Part shown: positions 1-5,804 of the stretch, piece after piece
Numbering within the stretch: position 1 is the first letter of the stretch
Layout: each line of letters opens with the position of its first letter
Source: Acidobacteriota bacterium
GTDB taxonomy: Bacteria > Acidobacteriota > Terriglobia > Terriglobales > Acidobacteriaceae
DNA: 7,227 nt
Assembly (NCBI GenBank): GCA_021811745.1
Contig: JAJZNH010000680.1
Coordinates: 1-7,227, forward strand
Direction of reading: 5' to 3'
Notes under the pieces: model-generated
What the model saw: only the letters and a program-made list of their open reading frames with translations
What the model was told of the DNA's origin: nothing
The model's database searches: none
Translations under genes and position numbers: made by a program

Positions 1-75
1 CGTCAGATGGGAATGAACCAGTATAGCGCTAGAACCCGGTCCATCCCATCCTTCTTCAGAAGACGGTGCATTGGT

Positions 76-2655
76 TTAAAACTCGTAATGCACTCCCATC
101 GACACCATGTTCGCGTGGAAGTTCCGTGGCGCGGTCAATCCGGACGGCGGTTCGGTCAGACCCGTCGGAGACGACAGCGAGGTACAAGGAACGACCGCCG
201 ACGTAATCGACGTCGAGGTACTGCAGTACGGTGAACCCGAAGGACCGCCTTCGCCGTAGCCGTAGAAGTCGTATCGGGCGCTCCAGACCAAGCCCGGACG
301 CGACGTCCAGGCAAGATTCACATAGGGAGTCTGATACGTCGAGACAAGCGAGCCCGCGACATCTCGCGCATCGTTGTAGAACCGGCTGCCGTCCACAGAA
401 TTGATTTGGTAGCCCAAATCGGAGTGAACCGATTTGATGGGATTAATACTTATGCCCACCGAGCCAGTCTGCGTTGGAGCCTGCATGAAGTCCCTCGCGA
501 ACCAGTCTGCCAGTTGGGTCGTCGACCCTCTGGTGTAGACTCCGGGGCATACATTCGGTACGCCATTGCTGTTGAGCGACGCTGTGCCGGGCAGGCCCAC
601 AGTCGTGGACGGATTCTGGGCGCCGTTATCATAGCAAATGTTCGTCGCGCTATAGACATCACTGAATGCATAGTTGAAATCGATGGAATAGTACTCCTTC
701 GGTGACAGCACGCCACCTATTCCTATAACCCGGCTGTAATCGACATGATCGAGCGGGCCCTCGTATGGCTCTTCGCCCGCAGCCACAACCGCCTGGTTGT
801 TGTTCGTGTTGTTATGCCGCTCCACGTCGTTAAAGGAGCCCGTGAACGTCGCCCAGGCCTTCGGCGTGTACTTCGCGTGCACTCTGTATTGCTTCATTTG
901 CCGCGGGGTCACCGGGGTAAATGCGTTGTCGTTGTACATCATTTCGATCGAACCATTCAGGTCCAGGTTGTCCATGGGATGCACGACCGCGTTCAGGATG
1001 CCGCCGTTCTCATTGATGATGACTGTTCCGGCCACAGGGTCGGGCAGCACCACCGGAATCGGACCAGCGTGAGGAACGCCCTGGCCGATCTTGTGCTGGC
1101 CATAGCGATAGGTGAGCGAGAAGGTGCTGCGTGATGTGGCGTCCCAGCTCGCCGTCACGTTATTGATCACGAAGGACTGGCCGAAGTAGTTGCTCATCAG
1201 TTTACCGGTGTTGCCATGCGGAAGCGCGAAGGCATTCCCCGCAGTTAGCGGGCCGGAGTAAGTGATGGTTTGCTCTCCCGGCGGCGTCGTCGGCGTGGAA
1301 AGTGTAGTCGGCACCGGAAGGTAGGAATATCCCGGTTGCTGGAGGCTGGAGTAGTTCACCTGATCCATGAGGCTGAACCTGTTGTTGACCTGCCAGGAGA
1401 TCCCGTAGTTGGCAACGAACATCGCACGGTGGCCCCGCGCATAGCCGGTGTAGTTGATCGTGCGGATCGCTCCAGTTAAACCCTGCACGTTCTCGTAGTA
1501 GTTGGGCAGGTCCATCGTCCCGAGAGTATAGCGGACCTCTCCGTTCATCGAGACATTCTTGATCCTCGTGGTCTGCAGCCGGAAAATCTCCGTGGGGAGC
1601 AGTATCCGCGTTGGCTGTGCACGCGTGTAGCTGGTCACGACCGCGCAGGCCGGATTGATGACCGGCATACCGCCGGGACTTTGGGGCGCCGAGAGCACGG
1701 GATTGCCGCCCATGCTGTTTGCATTGCAGGCGCTGCTGTTGTACGGTGTCTGGCTGTCCCAGTTGCCCAGATAAGCCTTGGTCCCGTCCGCCTCCTGCAC
1801 CATGAAGCCGTTCGGGTCCAGCGTAAAGAATGAGTCCATCTTGTAGTGGTTGATGTGCTCTTCAAAGGTCAGCTTCGTGGTCCGCTCGGGCTTCCAGTCG
1901 ATCGCCCCCACAAAATCATCTGTGCCATTACGCTGATATTGCTGAAGCAAAGCGTCATACTTTGCGATGGTATAGCTCGGGCTCAGAGTCGGGCCTTCAA
2001 AGGTATAGTGCGAATAGGCCACCCGGTACGTCACCCTCGCCATCGGGAAAAACGTGAGATTGACGTCGGTCATTCGCCGCACGGTATTGAACATCACCGG
2101 CGAATTATTTACCTGCGGCCACGACAGCGAACCAGTCGGCGCGGTGGCGGGCCCGATGGGAATCGACCGCCCAGGAATGATATTCGGGTTGCCCAGAAGG
2201 TTGTAATCGAAGTACTGGCGATCGCGGCGGAACATTCCCGAGAACTCGTAGTACTTGCCCTTGGAGGCGTCCAGCTTGCTGAAGTTGAACGGATCGCCGC
2301 CGAAGCCGTTGCTGAAGGCCTTCAAATCATCGAAGAGCGAATTCTTGTTGGAAGGAAGCGCATGCATCTCGTACGTCACGCCAAGCACGCGCGGGCCGGA
2401 CTGCATATTGACCAGCGTGTCGTACATGGACCCGGCACCCGTCAACCCGACCATGTGCCCGCCCAGATCCACAGTCTCATGAACCGCATATCCGTCCGGC
2501 ACAACCGGCGGCGCAGTCGACACCGGAATTTGGGCAACAGCCGCGCCCGTCATCATCAATAAAATTGCAACTCCAACGCCTCCGGCGACACGCCGGGCCA
2601 TTGCGTGAGAGGGCTGTTGATTCGACAGCCTGAAAAAACACCCAATCCTATTCAT
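76..2655 (-). CDS. MtrB/PioB-type outer-membrane beta-barrel of a porin-cytochrome conduit
   Basis: Predicted outer-membrane porin that sheathes the adjacent decaheme cytochrome so that electrons can cross the outer membrane. Seen: 859 aa from the chosen start; a Sec signal peptide whose hydrophobic core ends in AAVA-Q (cleavage near residue 41/42); long alternating Tyr/Phe/Trp-rich amphipathic stretches with Asn/Gly/Ser/Thr-rich loops; and a terminal Phe in VHYEF, typical of barrels inserted by BamA. The mature part has six cysteines in three close pairs (310/337, 674/703, 811/824) and no CXXC motif. Start choice: the frame stays open to an ATG at 2772, only 5 bases after the cytochrome stop, but that would put about 66 residues before the signal core. 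The ATG at 2655 has a GAGG six bases upstream. A third ATG at 2601 has no clear ribosome site. The family call rests on barrel features plus the decaheme partner; overall sequence identity to MtrB is likely low. Confidence 0.82.
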   Translation of the reverse strand: MNRIGCFFRLSNQQPSHAMARRVAGGVGVAILLMMTGAAVAQIPVSTAPPVVPDGYAVHETVDLGGHMVGLTGAGSMYDTLVNMQSGPRVLGVTYEMHALPSNKNSLFDDLKAFSNGFGGDPFNFSKLDASKGKYYEFSGMFRRDRQYFDYNLLGNPNIIPGRSIPIGPATAPTGSLSWPQVNNSPVMFNTVRRMTDVNLTFFPMARVTYRVAYSHYTFEGPTLSPSYTIAKYDALLQQYQRNGTDDFVGAIDWKPERTTKLTFEEHINHYKMDSFFTLDPNGFMVQEADGTKAYLGNWDSQTPYNSSACNANSMGGNPVLSAPQSPGGMPVINPACAVVTSYTRAQPTRILLPTEIFRLQTTRIKNVSMNGEVRYTLGTMDLPNYYENVQGLTGAIRTINYTGYARGHRAMFVANYGISWQVNNRFSLMDQVNYSSLQQPGYSYLPVPTTLSTPTTPPGEQTITYSGPLTAGNAFALPHGNTGKLMSNYFGQSFVINNVTASWDATSRSTFSLTYRYGQHKIGQGVPHAGPIPVVLPDPVAGTVIINENGGILNAVVHPMDNLDLNGSIEMMYNDNAFTPVTPRQMKQYRVHAKYTPKAWATFTGSFNDVERHNNTNNNQAVVAAGEEPYEGPLDHVDYSRVIGIGGVLSPKEYYSIDFNYAFSDVYSATNICYDNGAQNPSTTVGLPGTASLNSNGVPNVCPGVYTRGSTTQLADWFARDFMQAPTQTGSVGISINPIKSVHSDLGYQINSVDGSRFYNDARDVAGSLVSTYQTPYVNLAWTSRPGLVWSARYDFYGYGEGGPSGSPYCSTSTSITSAVVPCTSLSSPTGLTEPPSGLTAPRNFHANMVSMGVHYEF

Positions 2656-2661
2656 ATGAAG

Positions 2662-2665
2662 CCTC
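2662..2665 (-). promoter_or_regulatory. Ribosome binding site supporting the barrel-gene start at 2655
   Basis: On the minus strand GAGG is followed by six bases and then ATG. This supports 2655 over the upstream ATG at 2772, where an AGGAG overlaps the cytochrome stop codon and lies only 2 bases from the ATG. If 2655 is right, the two operon genes are separated by 122 bases. Confidence 0.5.
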
Positions 2666-2777
2666 ACTTGAAAAACGTTGCTCACAGCGAAACCTTGCAC
2701 CTGTCTGCAAAAGTTGCTTCGGGATTCAGGCCGCGCCATCCGATCGATCTCGCAAGCACGGCCTGGCCTCATGACTC

Positions 2778-3743
2778 CTACCTGATGAACGCCGGACTGA
2801 AGTTCGAACCATGAATCATGGTGTGGCAGCTGATGCAGGGCTGAATCGCCGACGACCCCGCTCCCATCCCGTGAACCGTGGCCGCAGAAACCGGGCTATG
2901 GCACTGGTTGCACAGCACCGCAATATTCGGCATATTTAGCAGCCGGGCGTTCTGAGAACCGTGCGGCGTGTGGCACCCGAGACACCCTTCGGCTTTGACC
3001 GGCGCATGCTCGAACACGAAGGGCCCGCGCACATCGGTGTGGCACTTGGTGCAGATCATGTTCTGATCAGCGGTCGTCTTCAGGTTGTTGTTCTCGAAGC
3101 TGCCGTGAACATCGTGACAGTCACTACACGTCACCAGACCTTCATTCACGCGGTGGTGGAACGGCATGGAAAACGCCGGTTTTACGTCCGTGTGGCACTG
3201 AAAGCAAAGCGTGGGCTGGGCAGCCTTCAGCAGGTGCGCCTGCTCCTTGGCCGCGTGCACGCTGTGGCAACTTACGCAGCTCATGCCCGCCTTGGCATGC
3301 GGCGAGCGCAGAAAGTTGGGATGCGTTCCCGCGTGGCAGCTCAGGCACTTGTCATTCACAGCCTGCGCCGAAGCCTTGGCGGGATTGAAGATCTTGCTCA
3401 CATCGCCGCCGCCGTCCACATGCGCTTTGCCCGGGCCGTGGCAGTTCTCGCAGGTCACGCCGCTGTCGCCGTGCAGCATGACCATCTTGGTGTGGGGATT
3501 GCTGGCGAAGCCCTTGCCCTCTGCGTCATGGCAGGTCGTGCAGGTATCGGCGCCGACATACTCTCCGGACGCCGTAGCTGCGGCCTTTGCGCTGGCTGGC
3601 TTCGTTCCATTCTTTGAAGCGCCGAGCGCTGTGGCGCACATCACGCTTGCGCCCAGCATCAACATCAAACAAGCACGCAGCCCCAACCACTTCCTGGGAG
3701 CCGCACCGATCGGCAACTGCGTTACAGGCCTATCTCTATGCAT
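2778..3743 (-). CDS. Periplasmic decaheme c-type cytochrome, MtrA/PioA/DmsE family
   Basis: Multiheme electron carrier expected to sit in the periplasm and plug into the barrel encoded just downstream, passing electrons between inner-membrane or periplasmic donors and the cell exterior. Seen: 321 aa with exactly ten CXXCH heme-attachment motifs, at residues 68-72, 98-102, 133-137, 156-160, 180-184, 206-210, 231-235, 254-258, 278-282 and 303-307. Many further histidines could be distal ligands, for example in SPHAKAG, FHHR and TPHG. A Sec signal peptide precedes them (hydrophobic residues about 19-42, cleavage likely after ALGA). Length and heme count match MtrA/DmsE proteins, and the C-terminal CHTMIHGSN...FIR resembles the family ending. 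The ATG at 3743 has GAGG about 10 bases upstream on the minus strand. It is the first gene of an operon with the barrel gene and is divergent from a Crp/Fnr regulator. Whether it is functionally MtrA-, PioA- or DmsE-like is not decided by sequence. Confidence 0.95.
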   Translation of the reverse strand: MHRDRPVTQLPIGAAPRKWLGLRACLMLMLGASVMCATALGASKNGTKPASAKAAATASGEYVGADTCTTCHDAEGKGFASNPHTKMVMLHGDSGVTCENCHGPGKAHVDGGGDVSKIFNPAKASAQAVNDKCLSCHAGTHPNFLRSPHAKAGMSCVSCHSVHAAKEQAHLLKAAQPTLCFQCHTDVKPAFSMPFHHRVNEGLVTCSDCHDVHGSFENNNLKTTADQNMICTKCHTDVRGPFVFEHAPVKAEGCLGCHTPHGSQNARLLNMPNIAVLCNQCHSPVSAATVHGMGAGSSAIQPCISCHTMIHGSNFSPAFIR

Positions 3744-3882
3744 GAAAGTACCGCCTCGATTGCTCTTGTTGCGTTCTTTTCCAAAACTCGTACGTCAACA
3801 CTCGGTCACGGAATTGCACTGTTCCCAAGGAGGCATCTGCATCACAACTCATGCTGCGGCGCCTCAGTGGGGAACTACATTC

Positions 3883-3898
3883 TGTGCGGAGTATCACT
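3883..3898. promoter_or_regulatory. Weak CRP-type palindrome
   Basis: TGTGC-GGAGTA-TCACT matches 8 of 10 positions of TGTGA-N6-TCACA. Its centre lies 55 bases left of the centre of the strong site at 3938-3953, and it overlaps a -10-like GATACT on the minus strand. It could be an auxiliary or repressing site, or chance. Confidence 0.3.
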
Positions 3899-3937
3899 AA
3901 TTTGGTTGAAGATTACGCTGGCGTCATAAACGGTTGC

Positions 3938-3953
3938 GGTGATGTTCGTCACA
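3938..3953. promoter_or_regulatory. Putative CRP-type operator 1
   Basis: GGTGA-TGTTCG-TCACA matches 9 of 10 informative positions of the CRP consensus TGTGA-N6-TCACA and contains a perfect GTGA/TCAC dyad. It lies about 195 bases upstream of the decaheme cytochrome start, in the region shared with the divergent regulator gene. That regulator has an R-E-T-V-x-R recognition helix, which in this family predicts TGTGA half-sites. Binding by the neighbouring regulator is inferred. Confidence 0.55.
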
Positions 3954-3961
3954 CAGCATCC

Positions 3962-3994
3962 GAAGCAGTTAGTTGCTTCTGCTTTTCCTTTTTT
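3962..3994 (+). terminator. Orphan intrinsic terminator
   Basis: A six-base stem GAAGCA/TGCTTC (3962-3967 and 3974-3979) with a GTTAGT loop is followed by a tract ending CTTTTCCTTTTTT. This is the form of a Rho-independent terminator reading rightward. No recognised plus-strand gene ends before it, because the gene to its left runs the other way. It may end a short unannotated transcript, act as an attenuator for the regulator gene, or be fortuitous. The stem is short and not GC-rich, so strength is uncertain. Confidence 0.5.
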
Positions 3995-4122
3995 GAAGTG
4001 AGCGAATCGAAAATAACGACCATGGAAGGCACAGGCTCCGCAGCCTCGATTCCGTTGCCGTCCCCGATTCTCACCGTCAGCCGCAGATGCCGCCGGATCG
4101 GAAGCTACGCCGTGCCCATACG

Positions 4123-4138
4123 CGTGAGGCCCATCACA
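4123..4138. promoter_or_regulatory. Putative CRP-type operator 2
   Basis: CGTGA-GGCCCA-TCACA matches 9 of 10 informative positions of TGTGA-N6-TCACA and again has a perfect GTGA/TCAC dyad. It lies 160 bases upstream of the regulator start and 185 bases (centre to centre) from operator 1. It is well placed for autoregulation of the Crp/Fnr gene. Binding is inferred, not shown. Confidence 0.5.
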
Positions 4139-4147
4139 TCCACAGCT

Positions 4148-4176
4148 TTCGCAGTTGAGGCAAACTCACACTAAAT
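4148..4176 (+). promoter_or_regulatory. Weak candidate promoter for the regulator gene
   Basis: TTCGCA (4 of 6 against TTGACA) and CTAAAT (3 of 6 against TATAAT) are separated by 17 bases. Transcription would begin near 4183, with operator 2 centred about 52 bases upstream. The match is poor and is noted only because of its position. Confidence 0.2.
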
Positions 4177-4234
4177 GGAAGTCTGAGGCTGGGGGGTCCG
4201 GCTTACTTTCTTCACAAGGAGAGCTCGCGCGGAG

Positions 4235-4309
4235 ATGGAAAAGGGCTGCTCATCCGCCGAGAAAGATACGCCGCACCGGCATCGGACGGAGCAAGGCCAT
4301 GACGGATAG
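4235..4309 (+). other. Possible 24-residue leader ORF overlapping the regulator start
   Basis: An ATG at 4235 opens a 24-codon frame that ends with TAG at 4307-4309, overlapping the first 11 bases of the regulator gene in a different frame. AAGGAGAG (4216-4223) ends 11 bases before the ATG, a long but possible ribosome-site spacing, and no other start explains that purine run. It could couple translation to the regulator. The peptide resembles nothing I recognise and may not be made. Confidence 0.15.
4288..4291 (+). promoter_or_regulatory. Ribosome binding site deciding the regulator start
   Basis: GGAG lies seven bases before the ATG at 4299. The frame is open upstream to a TTG at 4155, but that TTG lacks a ribosome site and would add 48 residues of basic, non-conserved-looking sequence. 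The ATG at 4299 is therefore preferred. Confidence 0.65.
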
Positions 4310-5051
4310 AGTGATTACGGCGGAAGCCCACCCAAGGCAGAAGCCATCGGCCCGGCAGGTTCCCGCAGGTTGCGCTGCCTGTTCCAATCGACGTCCCGGA
4401 TGGTTTTGCTCTCTCGGCAGTGCGGTACTTGCCGATCTTGAGTTGGCTACCAGCACGATCTCACTACCTGCCCAGGCATCTCTTTTCACTGAAGGCGAAG
4501 AGGCCCGCTGCCTTTTCCTGATTTGCAGCGGCTACCTGAAGTTGACCGCCGGCCGCATCGAGGATCGCCACATGATCGTCCGGGTGGCTGGTCCCGGCTC
4601 CATGCTCGGCCTTTATGCGGTTCTTTCTCACGGCGTCTATGAGGTCTCGGCCGAATCGCTCACGCCGGCGCAGCTCCGTCCTGTCGAGCGCGAGAGGTTC
4701 CTGGGTTTCCTGCGCAGTCACAAGGAAGCTCAGTTGCGGGCTGTCCAGTGCATCTGTCAGGAGTACCGCTTTGCGCTGCAGGACGCCTGCCGCATTGCAC
4801 TCTCCGAGACGGTCGCCGCCCGGCTGGGAAGGCTGCTGCTCGAACTTTCGCATCAGATCGGCGAGCAACTGAGCGGCGGCGAGTTCCGCTTTCCACTGCT
4901 GCTTACGCACGAAGAGATGGCCTCCATGACCTGCACCACCCGGGAGACGGTCACGCGCACCCTCGGCCAGTTCCGCAAGGACGGCTGGATCTCCATCGAG
5001 GATGCCCTGATCACGGTTCACCACCCCGACCGCCTGCAGGCCATTTTGTAG
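4299..5051 (+). CDS. Crp/Fnr-family transcriptional regulator with N-terminal cysteine cluster
   Basis: 250 aa. An N-terminal cysteine cluster (C25-x2-C28-x8-C37) is followed by a cyclic-nucleotide-binding-like beta-roll (about residues 50-130), a dimerisation helix (about 133-165) and a winged helix-turn-helix (about 168-240) with recognition helix T-T-R-E-T-V-T-R (R215, E216, R220). In E. coli CRP the matching Arg-Glu-Arg reads TGTGA half-sites. The phosphate-binding segment lacks the Glu and Arg-Ser that hold cAMP in CRP (GSMLG then YEVSA), so it is more Fnr-like. Three cysteines recall the Fnr iron-sulfur ligands, but spacing differs (Fnr is x2, x5) and the position of the fourth Fnr ligand appears to be Ala; other cysteines (71, 76, 151, 153, 164, 212) exist. 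Inferred role: redox or respiratory control of the divergent cytochrome-porin operon and itself through the two palindromes. The signal sensed is unknown. Confidence 0.93.
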   Translation: MTDRVITAEAHPRQKPSARQVPAGCAACSNRRPGWFCSLGSAVLADLELATSTISLPAQASLFTEGEEARCLFLICSGYLKLTAGRIEDRHMIVRVAGPGSMLGLYAVLSHGVYEVSAESLTPAQLRPVERERFLGFLRSHKEAQLRAVQCICQEYRFALQDACRIALSETVAARLGRLLLELSHQIGEQLSGGEFRFPLLLTHEEMASMTCTTRETVTRTLGQFRKDGWISIEDALITVHHPDRLQAIL

Positions 5052-5156
5052 GTTTCGCCCCACGCTTCGCTCCCTCCCGCCGTCCCGCCACGTCTAAAAA
5101 GTGTCTAGCACCGCTGAATATTCGCTATCATCTTTAACAGGAGCTCATGTTTTCAG

Positions 5157-5741
5157 ATGACCCGGTTCGTAAAGTGCTTTTCTGCTGTTCTTTTTACCTG
5201 CTGCGTTGCGCTAGCCCAGGATCCAGCACCTGTTCCAGCCACAGCCACCGTTCCCGTTGGGGTTACAACCACCGCCAGTCCGGAAGTCCAGGATTTTCAG
5301 AAGATTGATGACGCCTGGTCTACTGCGGTCAACAAGCGCGACCAATTCGGGATCGAGGTCGTTCTGTCGCCGTTGTTCGTCGATGTCTCCGCCAACGGCG
5401 ATATCACCACCCGCGATCAGCAGGTGGCCCAGCTGCTTTCGAACGACGACAAGACCCTCTATCTCACCCAGAAAGTTGTCAGTGTGCGGATGCTGGGAGA
5501 CACCGCCGTCGCCAACGGTACCTACAAGCTGCACCACCGGGTCAATTCCGCTGAAGTGGATGAAAATGGGGTCTTTACCCAGGTGTTCGAACGGCTCCAC
5601 GGCCGCTGGATGTGCGTCAATTCTCAGCGGACCGCGCTGCCGGTAAACAATACCGACAAATCAAAGTCGAAAAAGCAATCCGGATCCGAACTGCCCTTCC
5701 ACATTCCGATCTTCTCGAAGGGCGACAAGAAAAGCCAGTAG
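5157..5741 (+). CDS. Secreted NTF2-like (DUF4440/SnoaL-type) protein
   Basis: 194 aa. It has a Sec signal peptide (VLFTCCVALA-Q, cleavage after residue 20; no proper lipobox), a Pro/Thr/Val-rich linker (about 22-42), one NTF2-like fold domain (about 44-160) and a Lys/Ser-rich tail. The domain shows the usual order: an opening helix (FQKIDDAWSTAVNKRD), a strand with LFVDVSANGD, a strand with VRMLGDTAVANGTYKL, and a closing FTQVFERLHGRWMCVNSQRT. Catalytic residues are not evident; many such proteins are small-molecule binding or of unknown function, so no substrate is assigned. AGGAG (5139-5143) lies 13 bases before the ATG, longer than usual; a nearer ATG at 5147 is in another frame that closes early, and no upstream in-frame start exists. 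A TATCAT at 5126-5131 may be a -10 but lacks a -35. It lies 105 bases after the regulator, so it could share its transcript. Confidence 0.85.
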   Translation: MTRFVKCFSAVLFTCCVALAQDPAPVPATATVPVGVTTTASPEVQDFQKIDDAWSTAVNKRDQFGIEVVLSPLFVDVSANGDITTRDQQVAQLLSNDDKTLYLTQKVVSVRMLGDTAVANGTYKLHHRVNSAEVDENGVFTQVFERLHGRWMCVNSQRTALPVNNTDKSKSKKQSGSELPFHIPIFSKGDKKSQ

Positions 5742-5768
5742 GCGCGGTGTAATCACCTGCGCTCATTT
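5742..5768 (+). terminator. Hairpin terminator between convergent genes
   Basis: Directly after the NTF2-like stop codon, GCGC-GGTG-TAAT-CACC-(T)-GCGC forms an eight-base-pair stem with one bulge and a four-base loop, followed by a weak TCATTT tract. Read leftward, the same hairpin is followed by GGCTTTTCTT, so it could also serve mnmG. A second dyad, CGGCT/AGCCG (5770-5786), lies closer to the mnmG stop but has no T tract. Confidence 0.45.
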
Positions 5769-5804
5769 GCGGCTCGATGGCAGCCGGATTGCGCTGTCTA
5801 CCTT

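Larger units (their letters stand above)
3744..4298. other. Divergent control region between conduit operon and regulator
   Basis: A 555-base stretch with no convincing gene. It holds two strong CRP-type palindromes (3938-3953, 4123-4138), a weaker one (3883-3898), an orphan rightward intrinsic terminator (3962-3994) and a small inverted repeat, AGGCT-CCGC-AGCCT (4033-4046), with no T tract. For the leftward operon, a -10-like GATACT (minus strand, 3895-3890) would place the 3938-3953 site about 61 bases upstream of transcription start, a class I CRP spacing, but no good -35 accompanies it. A TTGACG (minus strand, 3798-3793) has no good -10 partner. The promoters therefore remain unassigned. 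Confidence 0.7.

Noticed and set aside
1846..2562. 238-codon plus-strand frame opposite the barrel gene
   Set aside because: Shadow of the minus-strand coding sequence; Arg/His-rich composition typical of an antisense frame in a GC-rich gene.
3630..3645. TGTGG-CGCACA-TCACG, an 8-of-10 CRP-like site
   Set aside because: Inside the signal-peptide coding part of the cytochrome gene, so it would lie downstream of transcription start; likely chance.
2961..3900. Long plus-strand frames opposite the cytochrome gene (2961-3617, 3211-3900)
   Set aside because: Antisense to ten CXXCH motifs, whose codons keep the opposite strand open; no motifs of their own.
3738..3929. 63-codon plus-strand frame ending 33 bases before the orphan terminator
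   Set aside because: No ribosome site before its ATG, third-position base use is near-neutral unlike the GC-biased real genes, and the peptide has no recognisable features. Kept only as a possible transcript, not a gene.
3851..4174. 107-codon plus-strand frame across the control region
   Set aside because: It runs through both strong palindromes and the terminator hairpin, has no ribosome site at its start or at the internal ATG near 4022, and encodes a protein resembling nothing.
3744..4298. Fnr-type TTGAT-N4-ATCAA boxes
   Set aside because: Searched for because of the Fnr-like cysteines; none found by eye, in line with the CRP-like recognition helix.
4464..5063. 199-codon minus-strand frame opposite the regulator
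   Set aside because: Mirror frame of a clear Crp/Fnr gene with its own ribosome site and full domain order.
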